Below, piece by piece: positions 15,970 through 24,269 of a DNA stretch of 64,000 bases; position 1 is the stretch's first letter, and each line of letters starts with the position of its first letter. Under the pieces are notes generated by a model. The model was given only the letters and a program-made list of their open reading frames with translations. It was not told where the DNA came from and did no database searches. Location: assembly GCF_035978755.1 (NCBI RefSeq), contig NZ_CP108414.1, forward strand, positions 1,426,001 to 1,490,000, in the 5' to 3' direction. This DNA is from Streptomyces sp. NBC_01298 (GTDB lineage: Bacteria; Actinomycetota; Actinomycetes; Streptomycetales; Streptomycetaceae). A program made the translations under genes and the position numbers.

Positions 15970-17319
15970 TCAGCGCAGGTAGCCCAGCCCCGGGTGCTCC
16001 GCCGCGTATCCGGTCACCAGCCGCCGGGCCACCCCGACCGAGTCGACCAGCGGATGCAGCGCGAAGGCCTTGACGGCGTCCGCCCGCGAGCCGCTCCTCG
16101 CCGCGGCGAGGACCTCGCGCTCGGCGGCTTTGACCGAGGCCACCAGGCCCACCGCGTGCAGCGGCAGCGGGTCGACGGCGACCGGGTGGGCCCCGTTGGC
16201 GTCGACCAGGCAGGGCACCTCGATGACGGCCTCGGCGTCGAGCACCGACAGGGTCCCGCGGTTGCGGACGTTCAGGATGAGGGTGGCGCGCTCGTCCCGG
16301 GCGATGGCGCGCATCAGGGCGAGGGCCACCTTCTCGTACCCGCCCGACTGCAGGTCGCTCTCCTCGCGCTCGCCGACGCCCGCGACCTCGCGGTTCTCGG
16401 CCATGTACGTGGCTTCGCGCTCGGCCCTGGTCCGGTCCCAGGCGGCCAGCGCCGCCCCGGGGCCCGTATCCGGCCGCCCGGCCTCGGCGTAGAACCCCCG
16501 CTGCTGGTCGCGCAGGAAAGCCCCGCGCGTCTGCTTGACCTCCTGGTAGGCCCGTACCGTGTCACGGTTGAAGTAGTAGTAGTGCAGGTACTCGTTCGGG
16601 ATCGCCCCGAGCGAGCGCAGCCACTCGGCCCCGAACAGCCGGCCCTCCTCGAAGGATTCCAGCGCCCGCGCGTCGGCCAGCAGCCGCGGGAGTTCGTCGC
16701 GTCCGCCGATCCGCAGTCCGCGCACCCAGCCCAGGTGGTTGAGGCCGACGTAGTCGATCCAGGCCTCTTCGGGCCGGGCGCCCAGCAGCCGGGCGATCCG
16801 CCGTCCGAGTCCGACCGGCGAGTCGCAGATGCCGATGACCCGGTCCCCGAGTTCCTCGGCCATGGCCTCCGTGACCACTCCGGCGGGGTTGGTGAAGTTG
16901 ATCACCCATGCGTCGGGGGCGGTACGGGCCACCCTGCGCGCGATCTCACGGGCCACCGGCACCGTCCGCAGGCCGTAGGCGATCCCGCCCGCGCCGACCG
17001 TCTCCTGGCCCAGTACGCCCTCGGCCAGGGCGATCCGCTCGTCGGCGGCGCGGCCTTCCAGCCCGCCGACACGAATGGCCGAAAACACGAAGTCGGCGCC
17101 GCGCAGGGCCTCGTCGAGATCGGTGGTGGCCGTGACGGCCGGGGCGTCCGCGATCCCCTCGGCCTGGTCCGCGAGGACCCGGGCCATGGCACGGAGCCGG
17201 CCGGAGTCCTCGTCGTACAGGGTCACGTGCGACACCCTGCCCTCGGCGTGATCGCCGAGCAGGGCTCCGTAGACGAGCGGTACCCGGAATCCGCCCCCGC
17301 CGAGGATCGTCAGCCGCAC
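15970..17319 (-). CDS. family 4 glycosidase (6-phospho-beta-glucosidase type)
   Basis: 449 residues from GTG 17319, preceded by GGTAAGG. The N-terminal Rossmann motif is RLTILGGGGFRVPLVYGALL, which binds NAD+. GH4 landmarks are VINFTNPAG, GICDSPVGLGRRIARL (metal-ligand cysteine) and YVGLNHLGWVRGLRI (metal-ligand histidine), and the length is usual for the family. GH4 enzymes use NAD+ and Mn2+ in an oxidation-elimination mechanism, mostly on phosphorylated disaccharides. No PTS or sugar ABC genes adjoin, so the substrate is uncertain. It lies 35 bases from the exporter start on the same strand. Confidence 0.9.
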   Translation of the reverse strand: MRLTILGGGGFRVPLVYGALLGDHAEGRVSHVTLYDEDSGRLRAMARVLADQAEGIADAPAVTATTDLDEALRGADFVFSAIRVGGLEGRAADERIALAEGVLGQETVGAGGIAYGLRTVPVAREIARRVARTAPDAWVINFTNPAGVVTEAMAEELGDRVIGICDSPVGLGRRIARLLGARPEEAWIDYVGLNHLGWVRGLRIGGRDELPRLLADARALESFEEGRLFGAEWLRSLGAIPNEYLHYYYFNRDTVRAYQEVKQTRGAFLRDQQRGFYAEAGRPDTGPGAALAAWDRTRAEREATYMAENREVAGVGEREESDLQSGGYEKVALALMRAIARDERATLILNVRNRGTLSVLDAEAVIEVPCLVDANGAHPVAVDPLPLHAVGLVASVKAAEREVLAAARSGSRADAVKAFALHPLVDSVGVARRLVTGYAAEHPGLGYLR

Positions 17320-17383
17320 GCCCTTACCGCCTTCCGCAGTGCTCCAGTGCCAAGGTGTCGCGGCACCAGTCTCCCCCGCCGGA

Positions 17384-18412
17384 TCACTCCACCGGCGACG
17401 GCACGGCACGCAGCCGCGGCGGCTGGTGCTGCTGCGCGCCCGGACCGCTGGGCAGCGGGCCCGTCGGCAGTCCCTGCGGCGAGGAGAGGACCAGCGTCAT
17501 CCGGGTCAGTCCCATGCCGTTGAGCATCGGGCCGGATTCCGCCACCATCCGGCAGCGCACCAGGCCCCAGCCCGGGTCCGGGTGGCGCACGGTGCGCACG
17601 GCGCCGTCCTGTTCGGCGGCCTCGGCCCCGTGGGTCGTCAGCCAGTGCGGCACGCCGTACCGGTAGGCGGCCTCCATGAACGGGTCACGGGCCACCTCCT
17701 GACGGATGCTGCGCAGCCCCTCGTCGTCGGGGGCGGCGGCCAGGGCCGTCGCGAACCGGGCCAGCAGCGGTACGCACCAGGCCGGTTCGTGGTCCTCCAG
17801 CACGGCCGCGGCGTCCGGGTGGAACAGCACGAAGCGCAGGAAGTTGTCGTCCGGCAGGGCGGTCGGATGCGGACGCACCGACTGGAAGAGCCGGTCGAAC
17901 GCCGAGTTGGTCAGGGCCACGTCCCAGCGGTGGTCCACGAGGAAACTCGGGTACGGCACGGCCTCCATGAGGGCCGCGTAGTCGCACAGGTAGTCGCGCT
18001 GTGCCGGGTCGTCGGGCAGCCGGTTGTCCTCGGCCGCGCGCCAGGTGGGCGGCGGGTCGCGGTCGACCATGATCCGGAAGAGCCAGAAGCACTGCCGCTC
18101 GCTCATTTCCAGGGCCTCGGCCAGGGCGAGCAGCTTGCGGTCCGTCCACTCCTTGACCAGGCCGCGTTCCCAGTTCCCGTACGCGCGCACGCTGATGCGA
18201 AGCCGCGCCGCCAGGTCTTCCTGGCTCAGCCCCAGTTCCTCCCGGCGCTGGCGCAAAATCTCCTTGCGTCGCTCCGACCGCACGGCGCCGCGTGCGGACT
18301 CCTCGCCCGCGAGGCGCTCCCCACCGATGTGGGCGAGGCCATCGGACGGGCCCACCGCTGCGAGATGTGCCACCGAGAGCTCCCCCCTCTTCCTTACGGT
18401 CTGGATCTTCAT
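17384..18412 (-). CDS. XRE regulator with MmyB-like ligand-binding domain
   Basis: 342 residues from ATG 18412. An HTH at residues 50-105 (RREELGLSQEDLAARLRISV, then GNWERG) is followed by the MmyB-like PAS-type domain. That domain shows YPSFLVDHRWDVALTNSAFD, then FLRFVLFHPDAAAVLEDHE and DPGWGLVRCRMVAES. In Streptomyces such regulators bind fatty-acid-like ligands and usually control an adjacent oxidoreductase or exporter. Here it faces the 18598 gene across a 185-base divergent region that should hold both promoters. The C-terminal tail is proline-rich. Confidence 0.87.
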   Translation of the reverse strand: MKIQTVRKRGELSVAHLAAVGPSDGLAHIGGERLAGEESARGAVRSERRKEILRQRREELGLSQEDLAARLRISVRAYGNWERGLVKEWTDRKLLALAEALEMSERQCFWLFRIMVDRDPPPTWRAAEDNRLPDDPAQRDYLCDYAALMEAVPYPSFLVDHRWDVALTNSAFDRLFQSVRPHPTALPDDNFLRFVLFHPDAAAVLEDHEPAWCVPLLARFATALAAAPDDEGLRSIRQEVARDPFMEAAYRYGVPHWLTTHGAEAAEQDGAVRTVRHPDPGWGLVRCRMVAESGPMLNGMGLTRMTLVLSSPQGLPTGPLPSGPGAQQHQPPRLRAVPSPVE

Positions 18413-18597
18413 TTCCGTGTGGCGATCCTGCTACCGACTTCATTCGAGTGTCAACTATTGTGGCAATTCCAGCCTTCGGCCAGCTCGTTCCCGCCACAGA
18501 TGTGGCACGTTCTAGCCGTACGGACCGAGACCGGATAGATTCCAGAGGCCGACCACGTGCCCGTACCCCGACCTCGCGCGATCTAGGAGAACCACTG

Positions 18598-19266
18598 GTG
18601 ACAGACGGCTTCCCGGCTCCCGTCGCGGTGGCCAACACGCTCCTGGCAGCCACCGTCACGCGAGTCGCAGAACTCGCAGGCAAGCTGGGCCGCGACCTGA
18701 ACCAGGTCTTCGACCTGCGCCGCCTCTCCGAGGCTTCGGGCGTCCCGGCCGACGTGGTGCGGAGCTTGCTGGACGGCCGGCCCGCCGGCGAGCCCGATCT
18801 CCAGACCCGGTTCCTCCAGCGCCTCGACCTGCTGCGGCGCACCCGCGTGAAGCCCAACGGCCGCCGGTACACGCAGCAGGAGATCGCCGACGGCGCCGCC
18901 ATGTCGCGCCAGCAGGCCGGGGCCCTGATCAACGGCGACCGTCGGCCGACCATGGAACACTGTGACGCGATCCAGCGCTTCTTCGGAGTGCACGCCGGAT
19001 TCCTCACCGCCCATGACGCGGACGCGCTCACCGACGCCCTCCAGCGCACCGAGCAACAGCTGCTCCAGGACTTCGCGGGGCGCGCCCGGGAAACCGCGAC
19101 CGCTCCGGCCGCTTCGACGGGCGATCCGCTGGCAAGACTTCTCCAGAACCACGGCGTACGGGGCATCGCCTGGAGAGCCGCCCAACTGCCCAGCGACAAG
19201 CACCGGGACAAGGTGACCGAATGGCTGGACATGCTCCTCGAAAGCGTAAAACCGAACGAATCCTGA
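18598..19266 (+). CDS. XRE-type helix-turn-helix protein, first gene of an ImmA-like trio
   Basis: 222 residues from GTG 18598, with AGGAG 11 bases upstream. The middle holds a Cro/XRE HTH (RRYTQQEIADGAAMSRQQAG, then ALINGDRRPTMEHCDAIQRF). The N-terminal 60 residues are helical (DLNQVFDLRRLSEASGVPAD) and look like a second degenerate HTH. The C-terminus ends in a short helix. Downstream are an ImmA/IrrE-like HExxH protein and a MAB_1171c-type membrane protein, a set seen repeatedly in Streptomyces. By analogy with ImmR/ImmA this is the regulator whose partner peptidase may cleave it. Confidence 0.8.
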   Translation: MTDGFPAPVAVANTLLAATVTRVAELAGKLGRDLNQVFDLRRLSEASGVPADVVRSLLDGRPAGEPDLQTRFLQRLDLLRRTRVKPNGRRYTQQEIADGAAMSRQQAGALINGDRRPTMEHCDAIQRFFGVHAGFLTAHDADALTDALQRTEQQLLQDFAGRARETATAPAASTGDPLARLLQNHGVRGIAWRAAQLPSDKHRDKVTEWLDMLLESVKPNES

Positions 19267-19330
19267 CCCAGTCGAAAGTCTGGGTCTGATCCTTGAGTCC
19301 TGATCCGGATCCGCGCCGACGGGGAGAACG

Positions 19331-19888
19331 GTGAGCATAGGCAGAGAGCAGCGGCGGTTGTGCGGGGAGCTGGTGGCAGGCATCAACCTGACCGCGCCCG
19401 TGGAGCCCGTGGACCTCTACGCCGCCCTCTGCGAGGGCATGAGCAAGCACCGCGGCCGCCGGGTGGAGTTCCGGATGGCCTCGTTCCCGCCGGGAACGGC
19501 CAGCGGCCTGTGGCTCGACATGGCGGACCGCGATCTGGTGGTCATCGAGGAACGCACCGCGCCCGACCACCAACTGGTGATCCTCGGGCACGAACTGTGG
19601 CACATGAAGGCCGGCCACTGCAGCCACCACGTCGACGGCGCCGCCGTCGCCGCCCGGCTGCTGTCGGACGAGGCCGACATCGGCGAGACCGTGCGCCGCG
19701 TCGCGGCGCGCACCCGCGCCGACGTCCAGGAGGAGACCGAAGCGGAAACCTTCGGCTTACTGCTGGGCAGCCGGTGCAGGACCTGGCTCGCCGGATCGGC
19801 GAGCCACCGCGCACCGGCGCAACGAGATCAGCTGGCGGGCCGCATCGAGGCATCGCTCGGATACCGGGGGCACAGGAACGACCGTTGA
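19331..19888 (+). CDS. ImmA/IrrE-like metallopeptidase (annotated in actinomycetes as toxin component)
   Basis: 185 residues from GTG 19331, preceded by GGGGAG. LVILGHELWHMKAGHC (about residue 86) is a zinc HExxH motif followed by a further histidine. A second acidic/His region (EEETEAETFG-like, EETEAETFGLLLGSRCRTWL) may supply the third ligand. ImmA/IrrE peptidases cleave their cognate XRE repressor on a signal, and such a repressor-like gene is immediately upstream. It overlaps the downstream membrane-protein start by TTGA, so the two are translationally coupled. The frequent label toxin is only by family name. Confidence 0.8.
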   Translation: MSIGREQRRLCGELVAGINLTAPVEPVDLYAALCEGMSKHRGRRVEFRMASFPPGTASGLWLDMADRDLVVIEERTAPDHQLVILGHELWHMKAGHCSHHVDGAAVAARLLSDEADIGETVRRVAARTRADVQEETEAETFGLLLGSRCRTWLAGSASHRAPAQRDQLAGRIEASLGYRGHRNDR

Positions 19889-21066
19889 ACGGCAAGGACT
19901 ACTACATACCGGCCGCGGCCCTGGCGATCGCACTCGCCTTCAAGCTGCCGGCGCTACGGCACAACTGGCGTGAACCACTGCTGCGATCGGTGTGCGCCCT
20001 GCTCACGCTGGCCGGTGCCGTCTTCACCTTCGCCGCCCCGCCCACCATCGAGGCGGTCAACCGCTGGACCGGGATCACCAACTTCTCGGCCCCGCTCGTC
20101 TACTGCCTGATCAGCGCCTTCAGCGCGTCGTGCCTGGTCCTCATCGTCAACTGGCGCGGCGGCCCGCCCGAGCAGACCCGGCGCATCTCCCGCCGGTGGA
20201 TCCTGGGCTACGCCGCGGTGATCGCGGTCCTGATGACGCTCTTCCTCCTCGGCGACGCACCGGTCGAGCGGCTGCGCGACTTCGACACCTACTACGCCAA
20301 CACCCCGTACATGGGGCAGATGATCGGCCTCTACCTGCTCGCGCACAACGTGGCCGCCTTCGTCATGGTCGCGATGTGCTGGCGCTGGTCCCTCCAGGTG
20401 CGCGGCTGGCTCCGGACCGGCCTGGTGATCATCGTCGTCGGCTACGTCCTGAACCTCAGCTACGACGCCGCCAAGATGAGCGCCGTCATCGGGCGCTGGG
20501 CCGGCCTCGGCCCCCGGCTGGACGACCTGAGCACCTTCGTCGCCCCGCCGCTCGCCGCCGCGGGCGCCCTCATCAGTGCGATCGGGTTCGTGCTGCCGCT
20601 GCTCTGCCAGCGCCTTTCGGACAGCTGGCAGCACTGGTCCACGTACCGCCGGCTCGGCCCGCTGTGGCACGAGGTCCGGATCGCCGCTCCCGAGACCCCG
20701 GTCGGGGTCCAGATGTCCTGGTGGTCCGCCGCCGACATCCGCGTCATCCAGCGCGAGTCGGACATCCACGACGGCTTCCTGCACCTCGGACCGTACTTCG
20801 ACCAGGACCACCGGGACACGGTCCTGGCCCGGGCCCTGGCCTCCGGCGCCGACGAGGAGACCGCCCGGGCCGTCGCCGACGCCGCCATGGTCGCGGCCGC
20901 CGTGCGCGCCCGGGCGGCCGACCCCGAGGGCCGGGTCATCGGGGCCAGTGACGAGGGGGCGCCGCCCGCCGACGGCCCCCGCGACCTCGTGCGGATCTCG
21001 CATGCGCTGCGCAACTCCCGGGTGGTGGCCGAGTGCCGCCGCCAGGCTTCCCTGTCGGGGGGCTGA
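19885..21066 (+). CDS. MAB_1171c-type (DUF6545) integral membrane protein
   Basis: 393 residues from TTG 19885, overlapping the peptidase stop by four bases. The first 245 residues contain seven hydrophobic segments (for example YIPAAALAIALAFKLPAL, AVIAVLMTLFLLGDAP, GLVIIVVGYVLNLSYDAAKM, PPLAAAGALISAIGFVLPLL). The C-terminal 150 residues are cytosolic with a conserved RRLGPLWHEVRIAAPE followed by an acidic helical region (FLHLGPYFDQDHRDTV). The family is called a putative transporter, but no transport motif is visible. The repeated association with XRE and ImmA-like genes suggests a membrane sensor for the pair. Confidence 0.8.
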   Translation: MNGKDYYIPAAALAIALAFKLPALRHNWREPLLRSVCALLTLAGAVFTFAAPPTIEAVNRWTGITNFSAPLVYCLISAFSASCLVLIVNWRGGPPEQTRRISRRWILGYAAVIAVLMTLFLLGDAPVERLRDFDTYYANTPYMGQMIGLYLLAHNVAAFVMVAMCWRWSLQVRGWLRTGLVIIVVGYVLNLSYDAAKMSAVIGRWAGLGPRLDDLSTFVAPPLAAAGALISAIGFVLPLLCQRLSDSWQHWSTYRRLGPLWHEVRIAAPETPVGVQMSWWSAADIRVIQRESDIHDGFLHLGPYFDQDHRDTVLARALASGADEETARAVADAAMVAAAVRARAADPEGRVIGASDEGAPPADGPRDLVRISHALRNSRVVAECRRQASLSGG

Positions 21067-21121
21067 GCCGCGGCCCGGCCGACCGGGCGGTGATCAGCGC
21101 CCGGTGATCACCGCCCCGTGA

Positions 21122-21898
21122 TCATCGCCCGGCGGCCAGGGGCAGCGACGGGAACAGGTCCTGGAACGGCGCCGCCGAGTCGATGCCGTCCCGGCCGAAG
21201 GGCGCGTCGAAGCTCCACACCATGAACAGCAGGAACACGATCAGCGCGCTGAACAGCCCCGCGAGCAGCAGTTCCCGGCCCGAACGCCGGATCTGCAGGG
21301 TGAAGATCAGCCCGACGGTGACCAGTCCGCCCGCGACCAGCCCCAGCCAGACCACCCCCGGCAGCGTGGACTCGTCGCTCTGCGTCCGCTCGTGGCGGGC
21401 GTCGTCGGCGGCCGCGATGTGGTCCAGCAGCGGCTGGTAGGCCTGGGCCTGGAGCTCGTTGCCCGGGCTCTGGTGGGTGACGTCGGTGCGCAGCTTGCCG
21501 AGCAGTTCGCCGCCCTCCGGTGACACCGGGGCCCCGGCGGTCAGCCGCGGCCAGTCCACGCTGACGGTGTGGGACACGTACGCGTTGACCTCGCCGCGGA
21601 TCCGGTCGCGCACGGCGACCGGGTAGACGTCGGCCCGCTGGGTGACCTCGTACAGGGACTGGGCCTCGCGGCGCACGCTGTCCTCGGCGGCGCCGCGCGC
21701 CTCCCAGACGCCCGCGATGGCCAGGCCGAGGACGATCGCGTAGACCACGCCGACCATCATCACCATGTATTCGAGGACGTCGGGGGTTTCGCTGGTGTCC
21801 TCGTCGTCCGCGACCCGGCGGTGCCGGATCGCGGTGAAGGCGAGGACGAGGGCGCAGACGAGCGCCATGGCGATGGCCAGGACCAGCCATTCGGACAC
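21122..21898 (-). CDS. DUF4239 family membrane protein
   Basis: 258 residues from ATG 21898. The layout is one N-terminal helix (WLVLAIAMALVCALVLAF), a helix near residue 50 (YMVMMVGVVYAIVLGLAIAG), a soluble region with the conserved EAQSLYEVTQRADVYP, and two C-terminal helices (VVWLGLVAGGLVTVGLIF, then LLLAGLFSALIVFLLFMVWS). This is the DUF4239 architecture, resembling bestrophin-like proteins of unknown function. It is preceded by a proline-rich protein gene on the same strand with a 60-base gap, so they may form an operon. It converges on the MAB_1171c-type gene. Confidence 0.85.
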   Translation of the reverse strand: MSEWLVLAIAMALVCALVLAFTAIRHRRVADDEDTSETPDVLEYMVMMVGVVYAIVLGLAIAGVWEARGAAEDSVRREAQSLYEVTQRADVYPVAVRDRIRGEVNAYVSHTVSVDWPRLTAGAPVSPEGGELLGKLRTDVTHQSPGNELQAQAYQPLLDHIAAADDARHERTQSDESTLPGVVWLGLVAGGLVTVGLIFTLQIRRSGRELLLAGLFSALIVFLLFMVWSFDAPFGRDGIDSAAPFQDLFPSLPLAAGR

Positions 21899-21958
21899 GA
21901 GGGTTCTCCGTAGGTCGAGACGAGCGGACTGAACGTGGGGAGGGGGAGGGGTCGGGCC

Positions 21959-22543
21959 CTAGCCGCGGCTCCGGGAACGGGGCCGCAGCGCGACGGCCGC
22001 GAGCACGGCCGGGGTGGTGACCACGACCATGAGCATCAGGGTGGACATGCCGTCCGGGCCGCGTCGCGCCAGCGCCGCCGAGTGGTACGGGCGCACGTGG
22101 AAGCGCCCCGTCGCCACCGACACCGCTGCGACCGGCCGCGGAGCCACCGCCGCGTCCGGAACCGCCCGCGCCACCCCGGGGACCTCCGCCGCGGCCGCCC
22201 GCGGCTGCGGCGCCGAAGGCCTTGCCCGCGCCGTCGGCCCCGGAGCGGGCTCCGCCGCCGCGCCGGGCGGCGCGGGGGCGAGCGGCCCCTGCCCCGGGTG
22301 GCGCACCGTCGGCCCGGCCGGGCCGGGCAGCGGCACCAGGGGCGTCGGCCGGGCGACCGGACCCGGCCCCGGAGCCGGCACCGTGGGCGTCGCCGCGGGC
22401 GGCCGGGGCTTCGAGCCGGCCGGTACGCACAGGTCGACGCGGGCGCCGCGCCCGTGGCCGTCCCCGGCCACCGCCACGTGACCGTGCAGCGGGCAGAGCG
22501 CGGCCACCAGGCCGGCCCCGGCGAAGTACTGCCAAGCGGTCAC
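21959..22543 (-). CDS. proline-rich hypothetical protein with two terminal membrane helices
   Basis: 194 residues from GTG 22543, with GGGAG nine bases upstream. A short hydrophobic N-terminus (TAWQYFAGAGLVAALCPL) is followed by about 110 residues very rich in proline and alanine (PRPPAATPTVPAPGPGPVAR and similar). A C-terminal helix (GMSTLMLMVVVTTPAVLAAV) precedes a basic tail. I do not recognise a family. The proline-rich middle suggests a flexible spacer between membrane anchors. It lies upstream of the DUF4239 gene. The 270 bases upstream, to the M20 gene, show no other coding signal. Confidence 0.5.
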   Translation of the reverse strand: MTAWQYFAGAGLVAALCPLHGHVAVAGDGHGRGARVDLCVPAGSKPRPPAATPTVPAPGPGPVARPTPLVPLPGPAGPTVRHPGQGPLAPAPPGAAAEPAPGPTARARPSAPQPRAAAAEVPGVARAVPDAAVAPRPVAAVSVATGRFHVRPYHSAALARRGPDGMSTLMLMVVVTTPAVLAAVALRPRSRSRG

Positions 22544-22814
22544 CGCGCGTTCTCCCGATTCTGCGGCAGGGATGGGGACTACGCCTGAAGAAACGATCAC
22601 GGGCGTGCTTCGACACGCGGCAGACAGGTCAAGATCAGCCCTCGGCAGCCCACTTCACGCCATGTGGGGCCCGGCAGGGTCCGGATCCCCGCGGCCGGCG
22701 TTCACCCGCCCGGCCCACTCCATCGCGGCGCGGCCCGCTCCCCCCGCCGATGATCGGAGAACCCGATCCCGCGGCTCAGCGGGGTCGCCCCGGGGAGCAC
22801 AGGGACGGTGGCAG

Positions 22815-24269
22815 GTGGACGCGGACGGCTCACAGACCCTCGAAGCACAGGTCGACGCCCTGATGGACGGGCTCCGGGCCGACCTGGAACGGCTCGCCTC
22901 GATCCCGTCGGTCGCCTTCCCCGGATACCCGCCGGAGCCGGTCCTGGAGGCACACGACCTGATCGTCTCCCTCCTGCGCGAGGCGGGCGTCCCCACCATC
23001 GAGCGGATCGACCTCCCGGACACCGCCCCGGTCGTCTACGGCGAGATCCCGCCCCCGCACCCGGACGCGCCGACCGTCCTGCTCTACGGGCACTACGACG
23101 TCCAGCCCGCCGGAAACCCGACCCTGTGGCTCTCCCCGCCCTTCGAACCGACGCCCGTCGCCGGGGTCCCCGGCGCCCTGCGGGCGCGCGGCATCGCCGA
23201 CGACAAGTCGAACGTGATCGCGCACCTGGGCATGCTCCGGGTCTACGGCGGCCGCCCGCCCGTCGGGATCAAGCTGGTGATCGAGGGGCAGGAGGAGTAC
23301 GGCAGCCCCTTCGACGACTACCCGCCCACCGATCCGGACCGGTTCGCCTGCGACGCGATGGTCATCGCCGACCTCGGCAACCTGCGGCCCGGCACCCCGA
23401 CCCTGACCACCGGTCTGCGCGGGGCCTGCGAGGTCGTGGTGGAGGTGCGCACCCTCGCGGAGGCGCGGCACAGCGGGGAGTTCGGCGGAGCCGCCCCCGA
23501 CGCCCTGCTGGTCCTGCTCCGGGCGCTGGCCTCCCTGCACGACGAGCACGGGGACGTGGCGGTGCCCGGGCTGCGCCGCGATCCCTGGGAGGGAACGGCC
23601 TACACCGAGAAGGAGTTCCGCAAGCTGGCCTCCGTCCGGGACGGGCTGCCGCTGATCGGCACCGGTTCGCTCGGCGACCGGCTGTGGAGCGGACCCGCGA
23701 TCACCGTCATCGGGCTGGACGCCCCGGACGTGGCGGGCGCCGCCTCCGCCGTGGTCCCGTACGCGCGCGCCAAGCTGAACCTGCGCTTCCACCCGCTCCA
23801 GGACGCGAAGGAAGCCCGCGCCGCGCTCGTGAAGCACCTGCGCGCGCAGCGCCCCTTCGGGATCCCGCTCACCGTCACGCCGGGCGACACGGGCCCCGGC
23901 TTCGAGGCGCGCACCGGCGGGCCGGCCTACCGGGCGGCCCTGACCGCGCTGAAGGAGGCCTGGGGCACACAGGCCTCGTACGTGGCCACGGGTGGCTCGA
24001 TCCCGCTGGTGAACGGCCTCGCGAGGGCCGCTCCGGACGCGGAGGTGCTGCTGTTCGGCGCCCAGGACAGCATGTGCAACCTGCACGCGCCGAACGAACG
24101 GGTGCTGCTGTCCGAGGTGCGCAACACGGTCGTGGCGATGGCCGCCTTCGTCCGGGAGTACGCGGCGGACTTCGGCGCGGCCCGCACCGACGCCTCCACC
24201 TCCACCGACGCCTCCACCTCCGCCGGCGCCTCCACCTCCGCCCAGGACCCGTCCGGGGGCGCCCGGTGA
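22815..24269 (+). CDS. M20 family dipeptidase
   Basis: 484 residues from GTG 22815. Metal ligands of M20 peptidases are visible: LLYGHYDVQPA (His, catalytic Asp), GIADDKSN (bridging Asp), IEGQEEYGSP (catalytic Glu and ligand Glu), VIADLGN and CNLHAPNERV (terminal His). The dimerisation domain occupies residues 200-330. The last 25 residues are three copies of a DASTST-like hexapeptide plus a short tail, not part of the catalytic fold. The next gene, a YfcC-type transporter, starts inside its stop (GTGA), so uptake of a peptide or amino acid derivative and its hydrolysis may be coupled. Confidence 0.9.
   Translation: MDADGSQTLEAQVDALMDGLRADLERLASIPSVAFPGYPPEPVLEAHDLIVSLLREAGVPTIERIDLPDTAPVVYGEIPPPHPDAPTVLLYGHYDVQPAGNPTLWLSPPFEPTPVAGVPGALRARGIADDKSNVIAHLGMLRVYGGRPPVGIKLVIEGQEEYGSPFDDYPPTDPDRFACDAMVIADLGNLRPGTPTLTTGLRGACEVVVEVRTLAEARHSGEFGGAAPDALLVLLRALASLHDEHGDVAVPGLRRDPWEGTAYTEKEFRKLASVRDGLPLIGTGSLGDRLWSGPAITVIGLDAPDVAGAASAVVPYARAKLNLRFHPLQDAKEARAALVKHLRAQRPFGIPLTVTPGDTGPGFEARTGGPAYRAALTALKEAWGTQASYVATGGSIPLVNGLARAAPDAEVLLFGAQDSMCNLHAPNERVLLSEVRNTVVAMAAFVREYAADFGAARTDASTSTDASTSAGASTSAQDPSGGAR
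24189..24242. repeat. 18-bp tandem coding repeat at the end of the M20 gene
   Basis: Three 18-base units close to GACGCCTCCACCTCCACC encode DASTST, DASTSA and GASTSA. Such in-frame repeats can vary in number without breaking the frame. Confidence 0.7.

Noticed and set aside
14084..15982. A 632-codon open frame antisense to the drug exporter gene
   Set aside because: Its composition is Arg/Gly/Asp/His-rich without domains, and the opposite strand holds a clear 14-helix transporter; long antisense frames are normal in GC-rich DNA.
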